Shown piece by piece: positions 1-7,827 of a DNA stretch of 24,851 nt. The notes under the pieces were generated by a model, which saw only the letters and a program-made list of their open reading frames with translations, had not been told where the DNA came from and made no database searches. The DNA is taken from NCBI GenBank assembly GCA_937944075.1, contig CALDZZ010000164.1, forward strand, positions 1-24,851, read 5' to 3'. Origin of the DNA: an uncultured Rhizobiaceae group bacterium. GTDB lineage: Bacteria > Pseudomonadota > Alphaproteobacteria > Rhizobiales > Rhizobiaceae. Within the stretch, counting starts at the first letter, position 1, and each line of letters starts with the position of its first letter. Position numbers and translations under genes: made by a program.

Positions 1-819
1 TGTGCAAAGCCGTTCGCCCGTAGCAACCGGAATGGACGTCTTGCCCTGAACAATGCTCATTGCCTCCGGCATGTCCGGTGGCACCGGCTCCTCAAACCAA
101 AGCGGATCATAAGGCTCAATCGCACGTGCAAGACGCACCGCACCAGAGGGTGAAAACTGCCCGTGCGTACCAAAGAGAATGTCAGCCCGCGTGCCAATCG
201 CCTCTCGAATGGCTGCACACATGCGCGCCGACAAATCAATATCAACCAGTCGCGGCATGTGTCCGTCGTATGCTGTGTAAGGTCCGGCCGGATCAAACTT
301 GACAGCAGTAAAGCCTTCCTCAACAGCTTTCACGGCCACCGCAGCCGCCATATCTGGATCGTTATAAACCGTCTTGGCGCCCTCTTCGCGGTCTGCCGGG
401 TAAACGCTTTCATCATCTTCAGGATAAAGATAGGTATAGGAACGCAACCGCTCATGCACCAGGCCGCCCAGAAGTTCATAAACCGGCTTGTCCGCTTCCT
501 TGCCAACAATATCCCAACAAGCCATTTCAAGTGCCGAGACACAGCCCATCATGGTCGGGTCAGGACGCTGCGTGAAACCGGACGAATAAGCACGCCGCCA
601 GAACTTCTCAATGTGATGCGGGTCTTCATTTTCCAGGTAACGGCCAAAGCAGTCTTCTATGCACCGTACCATAACATCCGGACTGAACGTCGCTGCATAA
701 CATTCGCCATAACCAACCACTCCGCTATCGGTCGTCAGCTTGACAAAAATAAAATACCGCCCACCCGTATGAGGCGGAGGGTTTCCGACCACAAAGGTCT
801 TGAGTTCTTTGACTTTCAT
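1..819 (-). CDS. Enolase-superfamily (mandelate racemase/muconate lactonizing) sugar-acid dehydratase, C-terminus cut by window edge
   Basis: The frame is open from an ATG at 819 to the left edge and gives 273 residues of a family that usually has about 370-400. The start is set by a good ribosome site (GGAAGGAAAAGATC before ATG). Family hallmarks are the N-terminal capping domain with ALEMACWDIVGK (about residues 96-107), then barrel strands ending in VKFD (173-176), LFGTHGQF (215-222), WFEEP and ATGERL. Members dehydrate or racemise acid sugars such as galactonate or mandelate using Mg2+. The third barrel strand normally ends in an acidic metal ligand; here the segment reads G217-T-H-G-Q, so the metal site is unusual or belongs to a subgroup I cannot name. 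It lies 37 bases after the alcohol dehydrogenase and was probably transcribed with it, suggesting sugar-acid or polyol catabolism. The exact substrate is unknown. Confidence 0.82.
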   Translation of the reverse strand, partial: MKVKELKTFVVGNPPPHTGGRYFIFVKLTTDSGVVGYGECYAATFSPDVMVRCIEDCFGRYLENEDPHHIEKFWRRAYSSGFTQRPDPTMMGCVSALEMACWDIVGKEADKPVYELLGGLVHERLRSYTYLYPEDDESVYPADREEGAKTVYNDPDMAAAVAVKAVEEGFTAVKFDPAGPYTAYDGHMPRLVDIDLSARMCAAIREAIGTRADILFGTHGQFSPSGAVRLARAIEPYDPLWFEEPVPPDMPEAMSIVQGKTSIPVATGERLCT

Positions 820-856
820 GATCTTTTCCTTCCAGCCTGGTTTGGCATGTTCATTG

Positions 857-1939
857 TTAATCAAACACAATCACATTCTTGATTGCCTTGCCAGAGCGAA
901 CTTCGTCCATGGCTTCGTTGATTTCTTCCAATTTGAAACGCCCTGAGATGAGTTCATCCAGTTTATATTCACCCTTGGCGTAGAGATCGAGCAACTCAGG
1001 TATATCGACAGAGATGACCGTATTGCCCATTTTTGTGCCGATAATGCGTTGCCCCCAGGCTGCCATGGTGCCGGGGTCATAATCCCCCCGTGTGTCGCTT
1101 GATGGCATACCGACAATAACAATAGTTGCATTTTTGGTGATATAGGACTGAGCGCTATCAATGGCGCTCTTTGCCCCTACGGTTACAAAAACCACATCTG
1201 CGCCCCGACCGTTGGTAATTTCCATGACCTGATCAACCGCATCGCTGTCTCTCGGGTCAATTGCGTGGGTCGCGCCAAAGCCTTTTGCAAGTTCGCGCTT
1301 TTCAGGTTCAAGATCCATCGCAATCACGGATGCTGCACCCTTCAGGCTTGCGCCCTGAACCGAGTTAAGCCCCACGCCACCACATCCGATTACGATTGCA
1401 TGCTGCCCTTCGCGCAAATCAGACGCATGTGTTACTGCGCCATATCCGGTTATTACCCCGCATGCCAAAAGGGAAGCAACTTCAAACGGCATGTCCTTGG
1501 GCGCCTTTTGCAACTGGCTTTCATGAACAACAACTTCTTCTGCAAAGGCGCCACAATTCATGGCCTGTTGAAGCGTTTCACCTGCCTCATTATGGATAGG
1601 TCCATTATTGGAAAGGTGAAACTCACCTTCGCAAAGCACCTCGAAATCATCACTACAGTAATGACAATCTCCACAATTTCTGACGAGCGTCACGATCACA
1701 TGATCACCAACCGCATAATCGGTAACATCATCTCCTATCGCCTTGATAACACCAGCGCCTTCATGGCCATAGACAGCCGGCAATTCACCACCCCAGATAC
1801 CATCAGCAAAGGAAACATCCGAATGGCAAATCGAACAGGCCTTAAGATCAACATGGACATCATTTTTTCCCGGTGGAGAAAGCCTGATTTCCTCAAGAAC
1901 GAGTGGTTTTCCAAATTCACGACATACAGCGGCTTTCAT
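857..1939 (-). CDS. Zinc-dependent medium-chain alcohol dehydrogenase
   Basis: A complete 360-residue protein of the MDR alcohol dehydrogenase family, which oxidises alcohols with NAD(P)+. Catalytic zinc ligands are visible: Cys38 (in SICHSD), His59-Glu60 (GHEGAG) and Cys160. The structural zinc lobe has Cys89, Cys92, Cys95 and Cys103. The Rossmann nucleotide loop GCGGVG is at 185-190. The layout resembles class III/benzyl alcohol dehydrogenase relatives. The frame can be extended four codons to a TTG at 1951, but the ATG at 1939 starts the typical MKAAV sequence and has GGAA about eight bases upstream, so 1939 is preferred. It is the first gene of a two-gene operon with the dehydratase. The substrate is not predictable; a sugar alcohol or aldehyde intermediate is possible. 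Confidence 0.9.
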   Translation of the reverse strand: MKAAVCREFGKPLVLEEIRLSPPGKNDVHVDLKACSICHSDVSFADGIWGGELPAVYGHEGAGVIKAIGDDVTDYAVGDHVIVTLVRNCGDCHYCSDDFEVLCEGEFHLSNNGPIHNEAGETLQQAMNCGAFAEEVVVHESQLQKAPKDMPFEVASLLACGVITGYGAVTHASDLREGQHAIVIGCGGVGLNSVQGASLKGAASVIAMDLEPEKRELAKGFGATHAIDPRDSDAVDQVMEITNGRGADVVFVTVGAKSAIDSAQSYITKNATIVIVGMPSSDTRGDYDPGTMAAWGQRIIGTKMGNTVISVDIPELLDLYAKGEYKLDELISGRFKLEEINEAMDEVRSGKAIKNVIVFD

Positions 1940-2127
1940 GGGTGATTCCAATCATGATGACTAACAAGATATTTGACGACTGATTAAAGGGAGACATTGC
2001 CAAAGGTCAATCGTTAATATGCGACATCAGGATGGAATTTGATGCAGGGTTACCTAACGAAAAGAATTTGCAATTCGACACGCTTTCTGTCATCTAGATT
2101 TCGGGCGGCAAAGAAAGAATATTTCTT

Positions 2128-3975
2128 ATGTCGATGGATGAAAATCAAAGACTGAGTGTCAACCGGGCCTTGAAAGATATTCTTTCATCACCCGGTTTTA
2201 AAAACTCATACCAACTCGGCAATTTTTTGTCTTTTGTTGTCGATAAAACAATCGCTGGCAAAACTACGGAAATAAAAGGCTATACCATCGGTGTGGACGC
2301 ACTAGGACGACCTGATGATTTCGACCCCCAAACAGACCCATCGGTGCGCGTCATGGCAGGTCGTTTGCGCCAGGCACTGGAAAACTATTACAGACATTCC
2401 AGCGCAACCAGTGACAGCCACTCAGTTGAAATAAGCCTCGTCAAGGGGTCCTACATCCCGCAATTCAAGTTCAATGATGGATGCGATTTCCATGATGGTC
2501 AAAACGTTTCGACTGAATTGGAAATTGGCAAGAATGGCAAAACAAGTATCGACGCCAATGCCCACACCCATGTCAACGCCAATATCCATGATCAAACAGC
2601 ATTTGTGAGCAACCCAGCGGCACAACGAGGCTACATTCAATTAAGCAAAATGCAGGTTTCAGTGATGGGTCTGGCGTTTTTGCTGCTCACCTCTTTTGTC
2701 ATCTATGATTTTTTCACGCATCATCACTCATCTGCAAAATCAGCTGATGCTACAAAACTGTCACAGACCAACACAAGATCAACAAATGACCTGCTACCCA
2801 GTCTGTCCCTTTACATAGAAGCGGAAAAGGCCAGTCTGCCAAACTGGATCAGCCCGGCAAAGCTTGAATCATCCGCACTCGTCGCCTTTTCTCGGTTCAA
2901 GGATTACCGGATTTTTGAATATCGCGGCAAGGATGACCTGCTGTTTCTGGGCCAGATGACTTCAGATTATTATCTGTCGGTCTATTTTGCAAAATCTGGC
3001 AGGGAAGACTTAATCGAAGCCTATTTGACGTTGACAAGAGCACAACAAAACGAAGTCCTGTGGTCAGAAACCGTTGAAATACAAAAACCTTCCAATGAGG
3101 TACATGGGGTTAATCTGTCTGTAATTGATACGATATCAGCCAATGTGATGTCGCCTTATGGAATTATCCACAGTGACTTCGCACGGCAAGGTGAGCAGGA
3201 AACACCAACAGGCAGACGTAATTGCATTCGATTACTCTATGCTTATTTTTCTACCGAAAACATGGAGAATTATACCAAAGCCAGTGAATGCGCCAAAGAT
3301 TCCCTCAAGAACAATAATGCTTCGTCTTCTCTATATGCAATTCAGGCCCTGTTACACGTTGAGGCCTATAAAAAGCAAATGGCGGGTTCGATTTTGTCCC
3401 CCCTTAAAAATGCCATGGAGTGCGCCAGAAAAGCCATCCTTCTGGACCCGTTGAACGCACGTGCCTACCAGGCTCTTTCAGCAGTTGAGCGTTCCAGGGG
3501 CAATCATCAGGCAGCCCTCACCGCGCTGCAAAAAGCAATCATGCTCAACCCCAATGACCGGGATATATCCGGCGACTATGCCGCTTTGAAAATTCTCACA
3601 AATAACAGATCAAAAGGCGACACAGCAGATGCGATACTGGCTCCTGCCTCACCGGTAGCGCCAGCCTGGCTGGCGTTTGCACAATATCTACAGGCAGAAC
3701 TCAATGGCAATTTTGGCAAGGCAGCACAAATTGCTTCAAACTATACGGCATACGAGGCGCCTCTCATGGCAGTCGCAGCGCTTCTTACTGCAGACAGAAA
3801 CGATGATTACAATCAACTCTTCTTGGCAAGGCAAAAACTGGAACTGCTTGAGCCTGCATTGATAAACAACCCGCAGGATGCCTTGATCCGGCGCGGGCTT
3901 GAAGAAGGCTATGCAAAAACGCTTGCCATCCGGATTGTGAAAGCCGTTTCAAACAAACATGTAACTTTGAAATAA
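2128..3975 (+). CDS. Membrane TPR protein with N-terminal regulatory-type domain
   Basis: A 615-residue protein. Residues 1-110 carry the segment LGRPDDFDPQTDPSVRV followed by MAGRLRQALENYY. This resembles the N-terminal domain seen in many alphaproteobacterial and acidobacterial TPR/adenylate-cyclase-like regulators, where a similar FDP..D..VRVEA..LR..L..YY pattern occurs. A His/Asn/Asp-rich linker follows, then one membrane segment (about 175-196), so the N-terminus is probably cytoplasmic and the rest periplasmic. The C-terminal half contains TPR-like helices, clearest around 420-490 (ARKAILLDPLNARAYQALS). The overall plan resembles membrane-bound one-component regulators such as CadC, but a DNA-binding role is inference. 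It is divergent from the dehydrogenase operon. The start has only a weak AAGAAAG ribosome site, and an ATG two codons later is equally possible. Confidence 0.72.
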   Translation: MSMDENQRLSVNRALKDILSSPGFKNSYQLGNFLSFVVDKTIAGKTTEIKGYTIGVDALGRPDDFDPQTDPSVRVMAGRLRQALENYYRHSSATSDSHSVEISLVKGSYIPQFKFNDGCDFHDGQNVSTELEIGKNGKTSIDANAHTHVNANIHDQTAFVSNPAAQRGYIQLSKMQVSVMGLAFLLLTSFVIYDFFTHHHSSAKSADATKLSQTNTRSTNDLLPSLSLYIEAEKASLPNWISPAKLESSALVAFSRFKDYRIFEYRGKDDLLFLGQMTSDYYLSVYFAKSGREDLIEAYLTLTRAQQNEVLWSETVEIQKPSNEVHGVNLSVIDTISANVMSPYGIIHSDFARQGEQETPTGRRNCIRLLYAYFSTENMENYTKASECAKDSLKNNNASSSLYAIQALLHVEAYKKQMAGSILSPLKNAMECARKAILLDPLNARAYQALSAVERSRGNHQAALTALQKAIMLNPNDRDISGDYAALKILTNNRSKGDTADAILAPASPVAPAWLAFAQYLQAELNGNFGKAAQIASNYTAYEAPLMAVAALLTADRNDDYNQLFLARQKLELLEPALINNPQDALIRRGLEEGYAKTLAIRIVKAVSNKHVTLK

Positions 3976-4066
3976 AGCACAGTATTTTCAATTAGTTGAG
4001 CGAATGTAACCGTAACTAACTTATACCAATTGCTTAAACATCCCATACCAGACCTAGTCACGGTTT

Positions 4067-4299
4067 GCAGGAAGATCGTTAGTCTCTCCTGCTTTTTGTG
4101 GCGATACGGCACTTGCATTACCTGCTTGGGTAATGGCCGGTCTCTCTCGTTTTTCGGGGCAAGAAAGCGGGAGAGACACAAAGATGAATTTTACAGGTCT
4201 TCGTTCCCTGACTATTGGACCTGTGAATGGCATGCATGGCTTAACCGGATTGGGACGGGCCGTGTTAGTGACGGGAAGTGCCGCTAACCACTTCCCGTC
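4067..4299. ncRNA. Strongly structured intergenic segment, possible non-coding RNA or leader
   Basis: The 462-base gap between 3976 and 4437 has no convincing gene but holds five successive inverted repeats. They are 4067-4072/4087-4092 (6 bp), 4116-4122/4129-4135 (7 bp, 6-base loop), 4140-4154/4163-4177 (about 15 bp with several G-T pairs), 4193-4199/4218-4224 (7 bp) and 4270-4280/4289-4299 (11 bp perfect, 8-base loop). The stretch is also more GC-rich than its flanks. No known riboswitch consensus was recognised and no T-run follows the last stem. It could be a small RNA, a leader of the downstream hydrolase gene, or a degenerate mobile repeat. Strand is not determined. Confidence 0.3.
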
Positions 4300-4437
4300 G
4301 CGCCGCCGCTCAATTGAAGACACTTCTTTTTCAAACACACCATTGTGAAATTTCTTGCTTACATTGAAATTGCCTAATTACGCAACTGACTTATATTTGG
4401 ATATTCATCACAATCAATTTTAAGGATGGAGACCATT

Positions 4438-5382
4438 ATGAGCCTAATCACAGAAATCTCTCGCCGTAAGTTTGTAGCCGGCACGGGCGCAATGGTTGCC
4501 ACGGCTGCCACGATATCGCCTGCACTTGCAAAAGCACCAATGATGGAAGCCGGTGGCGGCATTTTCTCAAGGGTCAAACTGGGGTCTTACGATGTAACAA
4601 CACTGCTTGACGGACAACGAACCGTAGACAACATTCAGTCAATCTTCGGCATGAATGTCAGCGAGGAAGAATTTGCAAAGGTTTCCGCAGAAAATCTTAT
4701 TCCTGCAGACAAGTCCCGCTTTTTCTTCACACCAACGGTTGTAAACACTGGCAATGAACTTGTCTTGTTTGATACAGGTCTGGGCGAAAGCGGCAATATT
4801 GTAGGGGCACTGGCAGATGCCGGTTATACACCAGATCAGGTAGACATTGTCGTCATCACGCACATGCACCCGGATCACATTGGTGGCCTGATCATAAACG
4901 GAAAGACGACCTTCCCGAATGCACGATACGTCACCGGTTCAACAGAATATGACTTCTGGAACAAGCAAGACCCGGGTGGCAGAATACCAGGCCTCATGGC
5001 AAAGAAACTCAAGCCTCTTGTTGAGAAACTGACCTTTGTCAAAGGTGGTGACAGCATCGCTTCCGGCATTACAGCCATGGAAACCTTTGGTCATACCCCA
5101 GGCCATATGGCTTACATGATAGAGAGTGACGGACAGCAGATTGCCTTGCTGTCAGACATGGCCAACCACTATGTATGGTCACTGGCTTATCCGGACTGGG
5201 AAGTGAAATTTGACATGGACAAGGCCGCTGCTGCTGCAACAAGGCGCAAGGTCCTGGATATGCTGGCAACCGACAAGATACCGTTCATCGGGTACCACAT
5301 GCCCTTCCCGGCTACAGGTTATGTTGAAACACGTGGCAATGGGTTCAAATACATTCCGGCAAGTTATCAGTTAAAGCTGTAA
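4438..5382 (+). CDS. Tat-exported metallo-beta-lactamase-fold hydrolase
   Basis: A 314-residue MBL-fold enzyme. The N-terminus has a twin-arginine signal (S-R-R-K-F at 8-12, then a hydrophobic Ala/Thr stretch and SPALAKA), so it is probably folded in the cytoplasm and exported to the periplasm. The two-metal site is visible: H142-M-H-P-D-H147, a downstream GHTPGH (His219) and SDMANH. An earlier DTG in LVLFDTG is the usual strand. Relatives include lactonases (AHL-degrading) and other MBL hydrolases, so quorum-quenching activity is possible but not shown. The start is the ATG at 4438 with GGAG six bases upstream; an ATG at 4426 overlaps that ribosome site and is rejected. It converges on the CysH-like gene. 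Confidence 0.87.
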   Translation: MSLITEISRRKFVAGTGAMVATAATISPALAKAPMMEAGGGIFSRVKLGSYDVTTLLDGQRTVDNIQSIFGMNVSEEEFAKVSAENLIPADKSRFFFTPTVVNTGNELVLFDTGLGESGNIVGALADAGYTPDQVDIVVITHMHPDHIGGLIINGKTTFPNARYVTGSTEYDFWNKQDPGGRIPGLMAKKLKPLVEKLTFVKGGDSIASGITAMETFGHTPGHMAYMIESDGQQIALLSDMANHYVWSLAYPDWEVKFDMDKAAAAATRRKVLDMLATDKIPFIGYHMPFPATGYVETRGNGFKYIPASYQLKL

Positions 5383-5408
5383 TCGCTTTTTCTTACTTTA
5401 CTGCCTGA

Positions 5409-5912
5409 TTACGCAGCCTGAACCGGATGTTCAGGCTGTGCAGCAAGCATGTCGGCAGGGTCGACAGGCACTTCATGCGCAAGGATATATTCAACCAGCG
5501 CTTTTTGGTTCCAGTCTGCAAGTGGATTGATTGTAAGCAGATTGCGCACCTTGTCTTTTGAAATATAGTGGTCAGACTGAGTGCTTTCCAAAACCGTCTC
5601 AACTTCATCAGACAACTTGACCTTGAAGTTCAGCGCATAAGTTTCACGCGTTATTTCCTTGAGACTGCGCAAAACGCCGGAAGATTTCGTTGCATCCAGA
5701 TCGACAACGAATTCAACATTGGCACGGCTTGTGATAATGGCGTGGGTTAAAACCTGATCAGCCAACCCGAATCCGGTTCTGAAGCCCATAGTCCCATATT
5801 CATTTCCAATCAGCTCAAGTCTGTCCTCAAGATCAAAACGCGCCATACGCTGAATAAGGCTCTTCGTCGTGGCGGCAGGACTGGAAAAATTGGGTTTCAG
5901 AATGTCAAACAT
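5409..5912 (-). CDS. Degenerate CysH (PAPS/APS reductase)-like protein, cysteine-free
   Basis: A 167-residue protein starting at an ATG with a perfect AAAGGAG site. The first two thirds align by eye with the start of phosphoadenosine-phosphosulfate reductases (FRTGFGLADQVLTHAI matches the family's T.S.G.EDQVL.H.I region). The end matches their PLADW...V..YI..H..P..P segment. The roughly 80-residue middle part of CysH, with the CC pair and sulfonucleotide-binding residues, is missing, as is the C-terminal ECG(I/L)H. There is no cysteine at all, so reductase chemistry is not expected. The frame is intact with a strong ribosome site, so the gene is probably expressed, possibly as a regulatory or partner protein. 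Similar short CysH-like proteins in sulfur operons (DUF934/CysH-like) are an alternative reading. Confidence 0.6.
   Translation of the reverse strand: MFDILKPNFSSPAATTKSLIQRMARFDLEDRLELIGNEYGTMGFRTGFGLADQVLTHAIITSRANVEFVVDLDATKSSGVLRSLKEITRETYALNFKVKLSDEVETVLESTQSDHYISKDKVRNLLTINPLADWNQKALVEYILAHEVPVDPADMLAAQPEHPVQAA
5414..5438. terminator. Perfect 10-bp inverted repeat between convergent genes
   Basis: CAGCCTGAAC at 5414-5423 pairs perfectly with GTTCAGGCTG at 5429-5438 around a five-base loop. It lies in the last codons of the CysH-like gene, just past the end of the convergent MBL hydrolase gene. No clear T-run follows on either strand, so a role as terminator or transcript-end stabiliser is only suggested by position. 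Confidence 0.35.
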
Positions 5913-6069
5913 TTGATTCTCCTTTAACAGAACCATAATTTGGGTATTTCACGAGCAAAATGGTAGGTATGGATTTTCGCATTTGGACATATAACTTAAA
6001 AAATCTGTTCTGATTTAAGCCAATCTGCAAAAATTCAGAGCTTAAAAGCATCTTCACAAAACCCTTTGC

Positions 6070-6801
6070 CTATTGGGATCTGTCAAAAAAACCTGTTCTC
6101 AGAAAATGAAGCGTTTGTTTGTGCACCCCTTCATTTTGAGGGAAAAATGTATGTGAGGCATTGAGGATGATATGGTCTTTCATCCCCTTTACACGCGTGC
6201 TCTCGACTGAAACCTTGCCATCATCATCACCTTCTATAAGAGAAGACGAAATCGGATCGATGCTGAAATTACCCGCTATAACCCCCATCTCATAATTCAC
6301 AATACCAAGCAAATCATCAATGCCGGCATCTTGCGTTACCAATTGCTTTCCGGCCGGCCCGTATACTTTTTCATATAGCCAGTTGTTTTGTAAAAAGTCG
6401 GCAACCTCGCTCCCCTTGTTTGGGGAGGCAAGTTGAACAACACGCCCGAGATTATCCGGTCTGTACTTGTTCAAAATAGCACGGGTGACGATGCCACCCA
6501 TTGAATATCCAACAAAATGCACGGGCTTTGATGCACTAATCGTATTTCTAATATCTTCAGCAACAATTGCAGTCAGCTTTTCAAGCTCATGCTCTGTCGA
6601 GGGATAATCAAGATTGAAGACCTGATATCCCTTGGCTTCAAGGTATTGCTCAAGATCATCCATGTGATTGGAAGACCGTGCAATCCCGTGCAGCAGGACA
6701 ACCTGCTCTCCTTTCGCGGCATGGACGGGCGAGGTATCGACATTATAAAGACCGCACGCCACTGCAATCGAAAGAATAAGGGACTTGATGCGCTTTAACA
6801 T
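6070..6801 (-). CDS. Exported lipase-like alpha/beta hydrolase
   Basis: A 243-residue protein with an N-terminal signal peptide (KRIKS then a hydrophobic stretch, likely cleaved after VHA at about 28). The alpha/beta hydrolase fold is shown by the oxyanion strand VVLLHGI (34-40), the nucleophile elbow GYSMGG with Ser100, an Asp-rich turn EGDDDGKVS supplying the likely acid, and NASHTFFP supplying the likely catalytic His near the C-terminus. The sequence LLHGIARSSNHMDDLEQYL is typical of small exported lipases or PGAP1-like esterases that act on lipids or esters in the periplasm or outside. The ribosome site is weak. It is divergent from the T3SS regulator, sharing the 324-base intergenic region, but nothing shows a functional tie. 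Confidence 0.82.
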   Translation of the reverse strand: MLKRIKSLILSIAVACGLYNVDTSPVHAAKGEQVVLLHGIARSSNHMDDLEQYLEAKGYQVFNLDYPSTEHELEKLTAIVAEDIRNTISASKPVHFVGYSMGGIVTRAILNKYRPDNLGRVVQLASPNKGSEVADFLQNNWLYEKVYGPAGKQLVTQDAGIDDLLGIVNYEMGVIAGNFSIDPISSSLIEGDDDGKVSVESTRVKGMKDHIILNASHTFFPQNEGVHKQTLHFLRTGFFDRSQ

Positions 6802-7125
6802 GGCTTGAAACTTGCATTTCCGGTTAGTGAAAAGAAACGGTAATGATCCGTAGACTGTCTATAAAGTCACTAAACGTGTTCTTTTCAAGGATTGAGGCAA
6901 TTCATTATTACCATAAAGCGCTTCTTTCCATGACCAAACGGTTTGCAAGACTGAAGCTCAAGGGCGATTTCGGCTGAATACTGAGATAAAAACCGATTTT
7001 CGAAAAATATCTGTAACGCCTACGTGATTACTACTGAAACTGGCATGAATCTTGAAACGTTATTCCACAACAGGCGGCTGTGTTCAATTTTGAAACAGCC
7101 CTAATGGTTTAATGAGGTATCAAGC
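6802..7125. promoter_or_regulatory. Divergent control region in front of the T3SS regulator gene
   Basis: This 324-base gap holds no gene. Towards the regulator it contains the sequence CCTACGTGATT (7019-7029), similar to motifs before other genes of the cluster; a weak sigma-54-like TGGCAT-N5-TTGAA (7041-7056, lacking the conserved -12 C); and a hairpin in the presumed leader (7076-7081 with 7095-7100, extended by TTCAA/TTGAA with one bulge). GAGG at 7114-7117 is the ribosome site for the ATG at 7126. Confidence 0.4.
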
Positions 7126-7827
7126 ATGGTTTCCAATCCGACAAAAGTTATTGTTGTTGATTCACACCCGATTGTACGGGAAGGACTGAGGCAATTTCTG
7201 GAAGCGAACGAGCAATGTGTTGTAACTGCAGAAGCAGGTGATGCGGACGCGGCATTGTATGCAAGTGAGAAAAACGAACATGAAGTTCTTCTCATGAGCG
7301 CATCCATTCCAGGCAGTGATATCTTTGAGTTCATTCGTAACTACAAGAAACAACATTCAATCAACAAAATTGTAGTCTGTTACATTAAACAGGACGCAAG
7401 CCTTCTACAGGAGTTCAGGCAGTGTGGAACCGATGGTTTTATCGGCCAGAATGCAACTTCAGGCGAATACAGTGTTGCGGTTAAGGCGGTTATGGAGGGT
7501 GGTAACTTCTTTTCAGAAAACCTCACCAAAATTCTCTTCCAGGCAAAATATACAGCCTCAAACCAGAAAAACGCCTACGACCTGACAGCCCGCGAACTGG
7601 AAATCCTGTCACTCCTTGCCAACGGTTATTGTAACAAGGAAGTCGCCAACAAATATGATTTGTCCGTCAGAACTGTCGAGACACATCGGTTGAACATTCG
7701 ACGCAAGACAAAATCAAACACACTTAGCCAATTGGTACGTGTGGCTCGCTCTCTTGGATTGTCAAACATGGGCGGGGAAATGAACATGGAAATTGATGCG
7801 GCACCATCAGTTGGAACTGAAAAATGA
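7126..7827 (+). CDS. LuxR/NarL-type response regulator with degenerate receiver domain, T3SS-linked
   Basis: A 233-residue protein with an N-terminal receiver-like domain (about 5-125) and a C-terminal LuxR helix-turn-helix (about 148-212: DLTARELEILSLLANGY, then SVRTVETHRLNIRRK). The receiver keeps Asp12 of the acidic pocket, but the phosphorylated Asp is replaced by Ser58 (LLMSASIPG in place of LLDLxMPG) and the conserved Lys by Gln108 (DGFIGQN). It therefore probably is not activated by normal phosphorylation. The stop overlaps the start of the secretin-domain gene by four bases (ATGA), so the two are co-transcribed, and it is the best candidate for the local T3SS transcription activator. 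An intergenic CCTACGT-like motif near several promoters could be its site, which is inference. Confidence 0.88.
   Translation: MVSNPTKVIVVDSHPIVREGLRQFLEANEQCVVTAEAGDADAALYASEKNEHEVLLMSASIPGSDIFEFIRNYKKQHSINKIVVCYIKQDASLLQEFRQCGTDGFIGQNATSGEYSVAVKAVMEGGNFFSENLTKILFQAKYTASNQKNAYDLTARELEILSLLANGYCNKEVANKYDLSVRTVETHRLNIRRKTKSNTLSQLVRVARSLGLSNMGGEMNMEIDAAPSVGTEK

Noticed and set aside
163..882. A 239-codon plus-strand frame opposite the enolase-superfamily gene
   Set aside because: It is a shadow frame: the minus strand encodes a clear conserved enzyme over the same bases.
4054..4338. A 94-codon minus-strand reading frame across the same gap
   Set aside because: There is no ribosome site or family likeness, and it overlaps the hairpins, so it is not supported as a gene.
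4184..4348. A 54-codon plus-strand reading frame (MNFTGLRSLTIG...) in the structured gap
   Set aside because: It runs through several inverted repeats, the opposite strand is equally open, and the ribosome site is poorly spaced. The openness is explained by local base composition.
5409..5912. The CysH-like gene as a frameshifted full-length cysH
   Set aside because: The frame is continuous with no stop or shift, and no missing CysH segments were recognised in other frames of this region. An internal deletion fits better.
7041..7056. TGGCAT-N5-TTGAA as a second sigma-54 promoter before the regulator
   Set aside because: The nearly invariant C of the -12 element (TTGC) is A here, so it is too weak to call.
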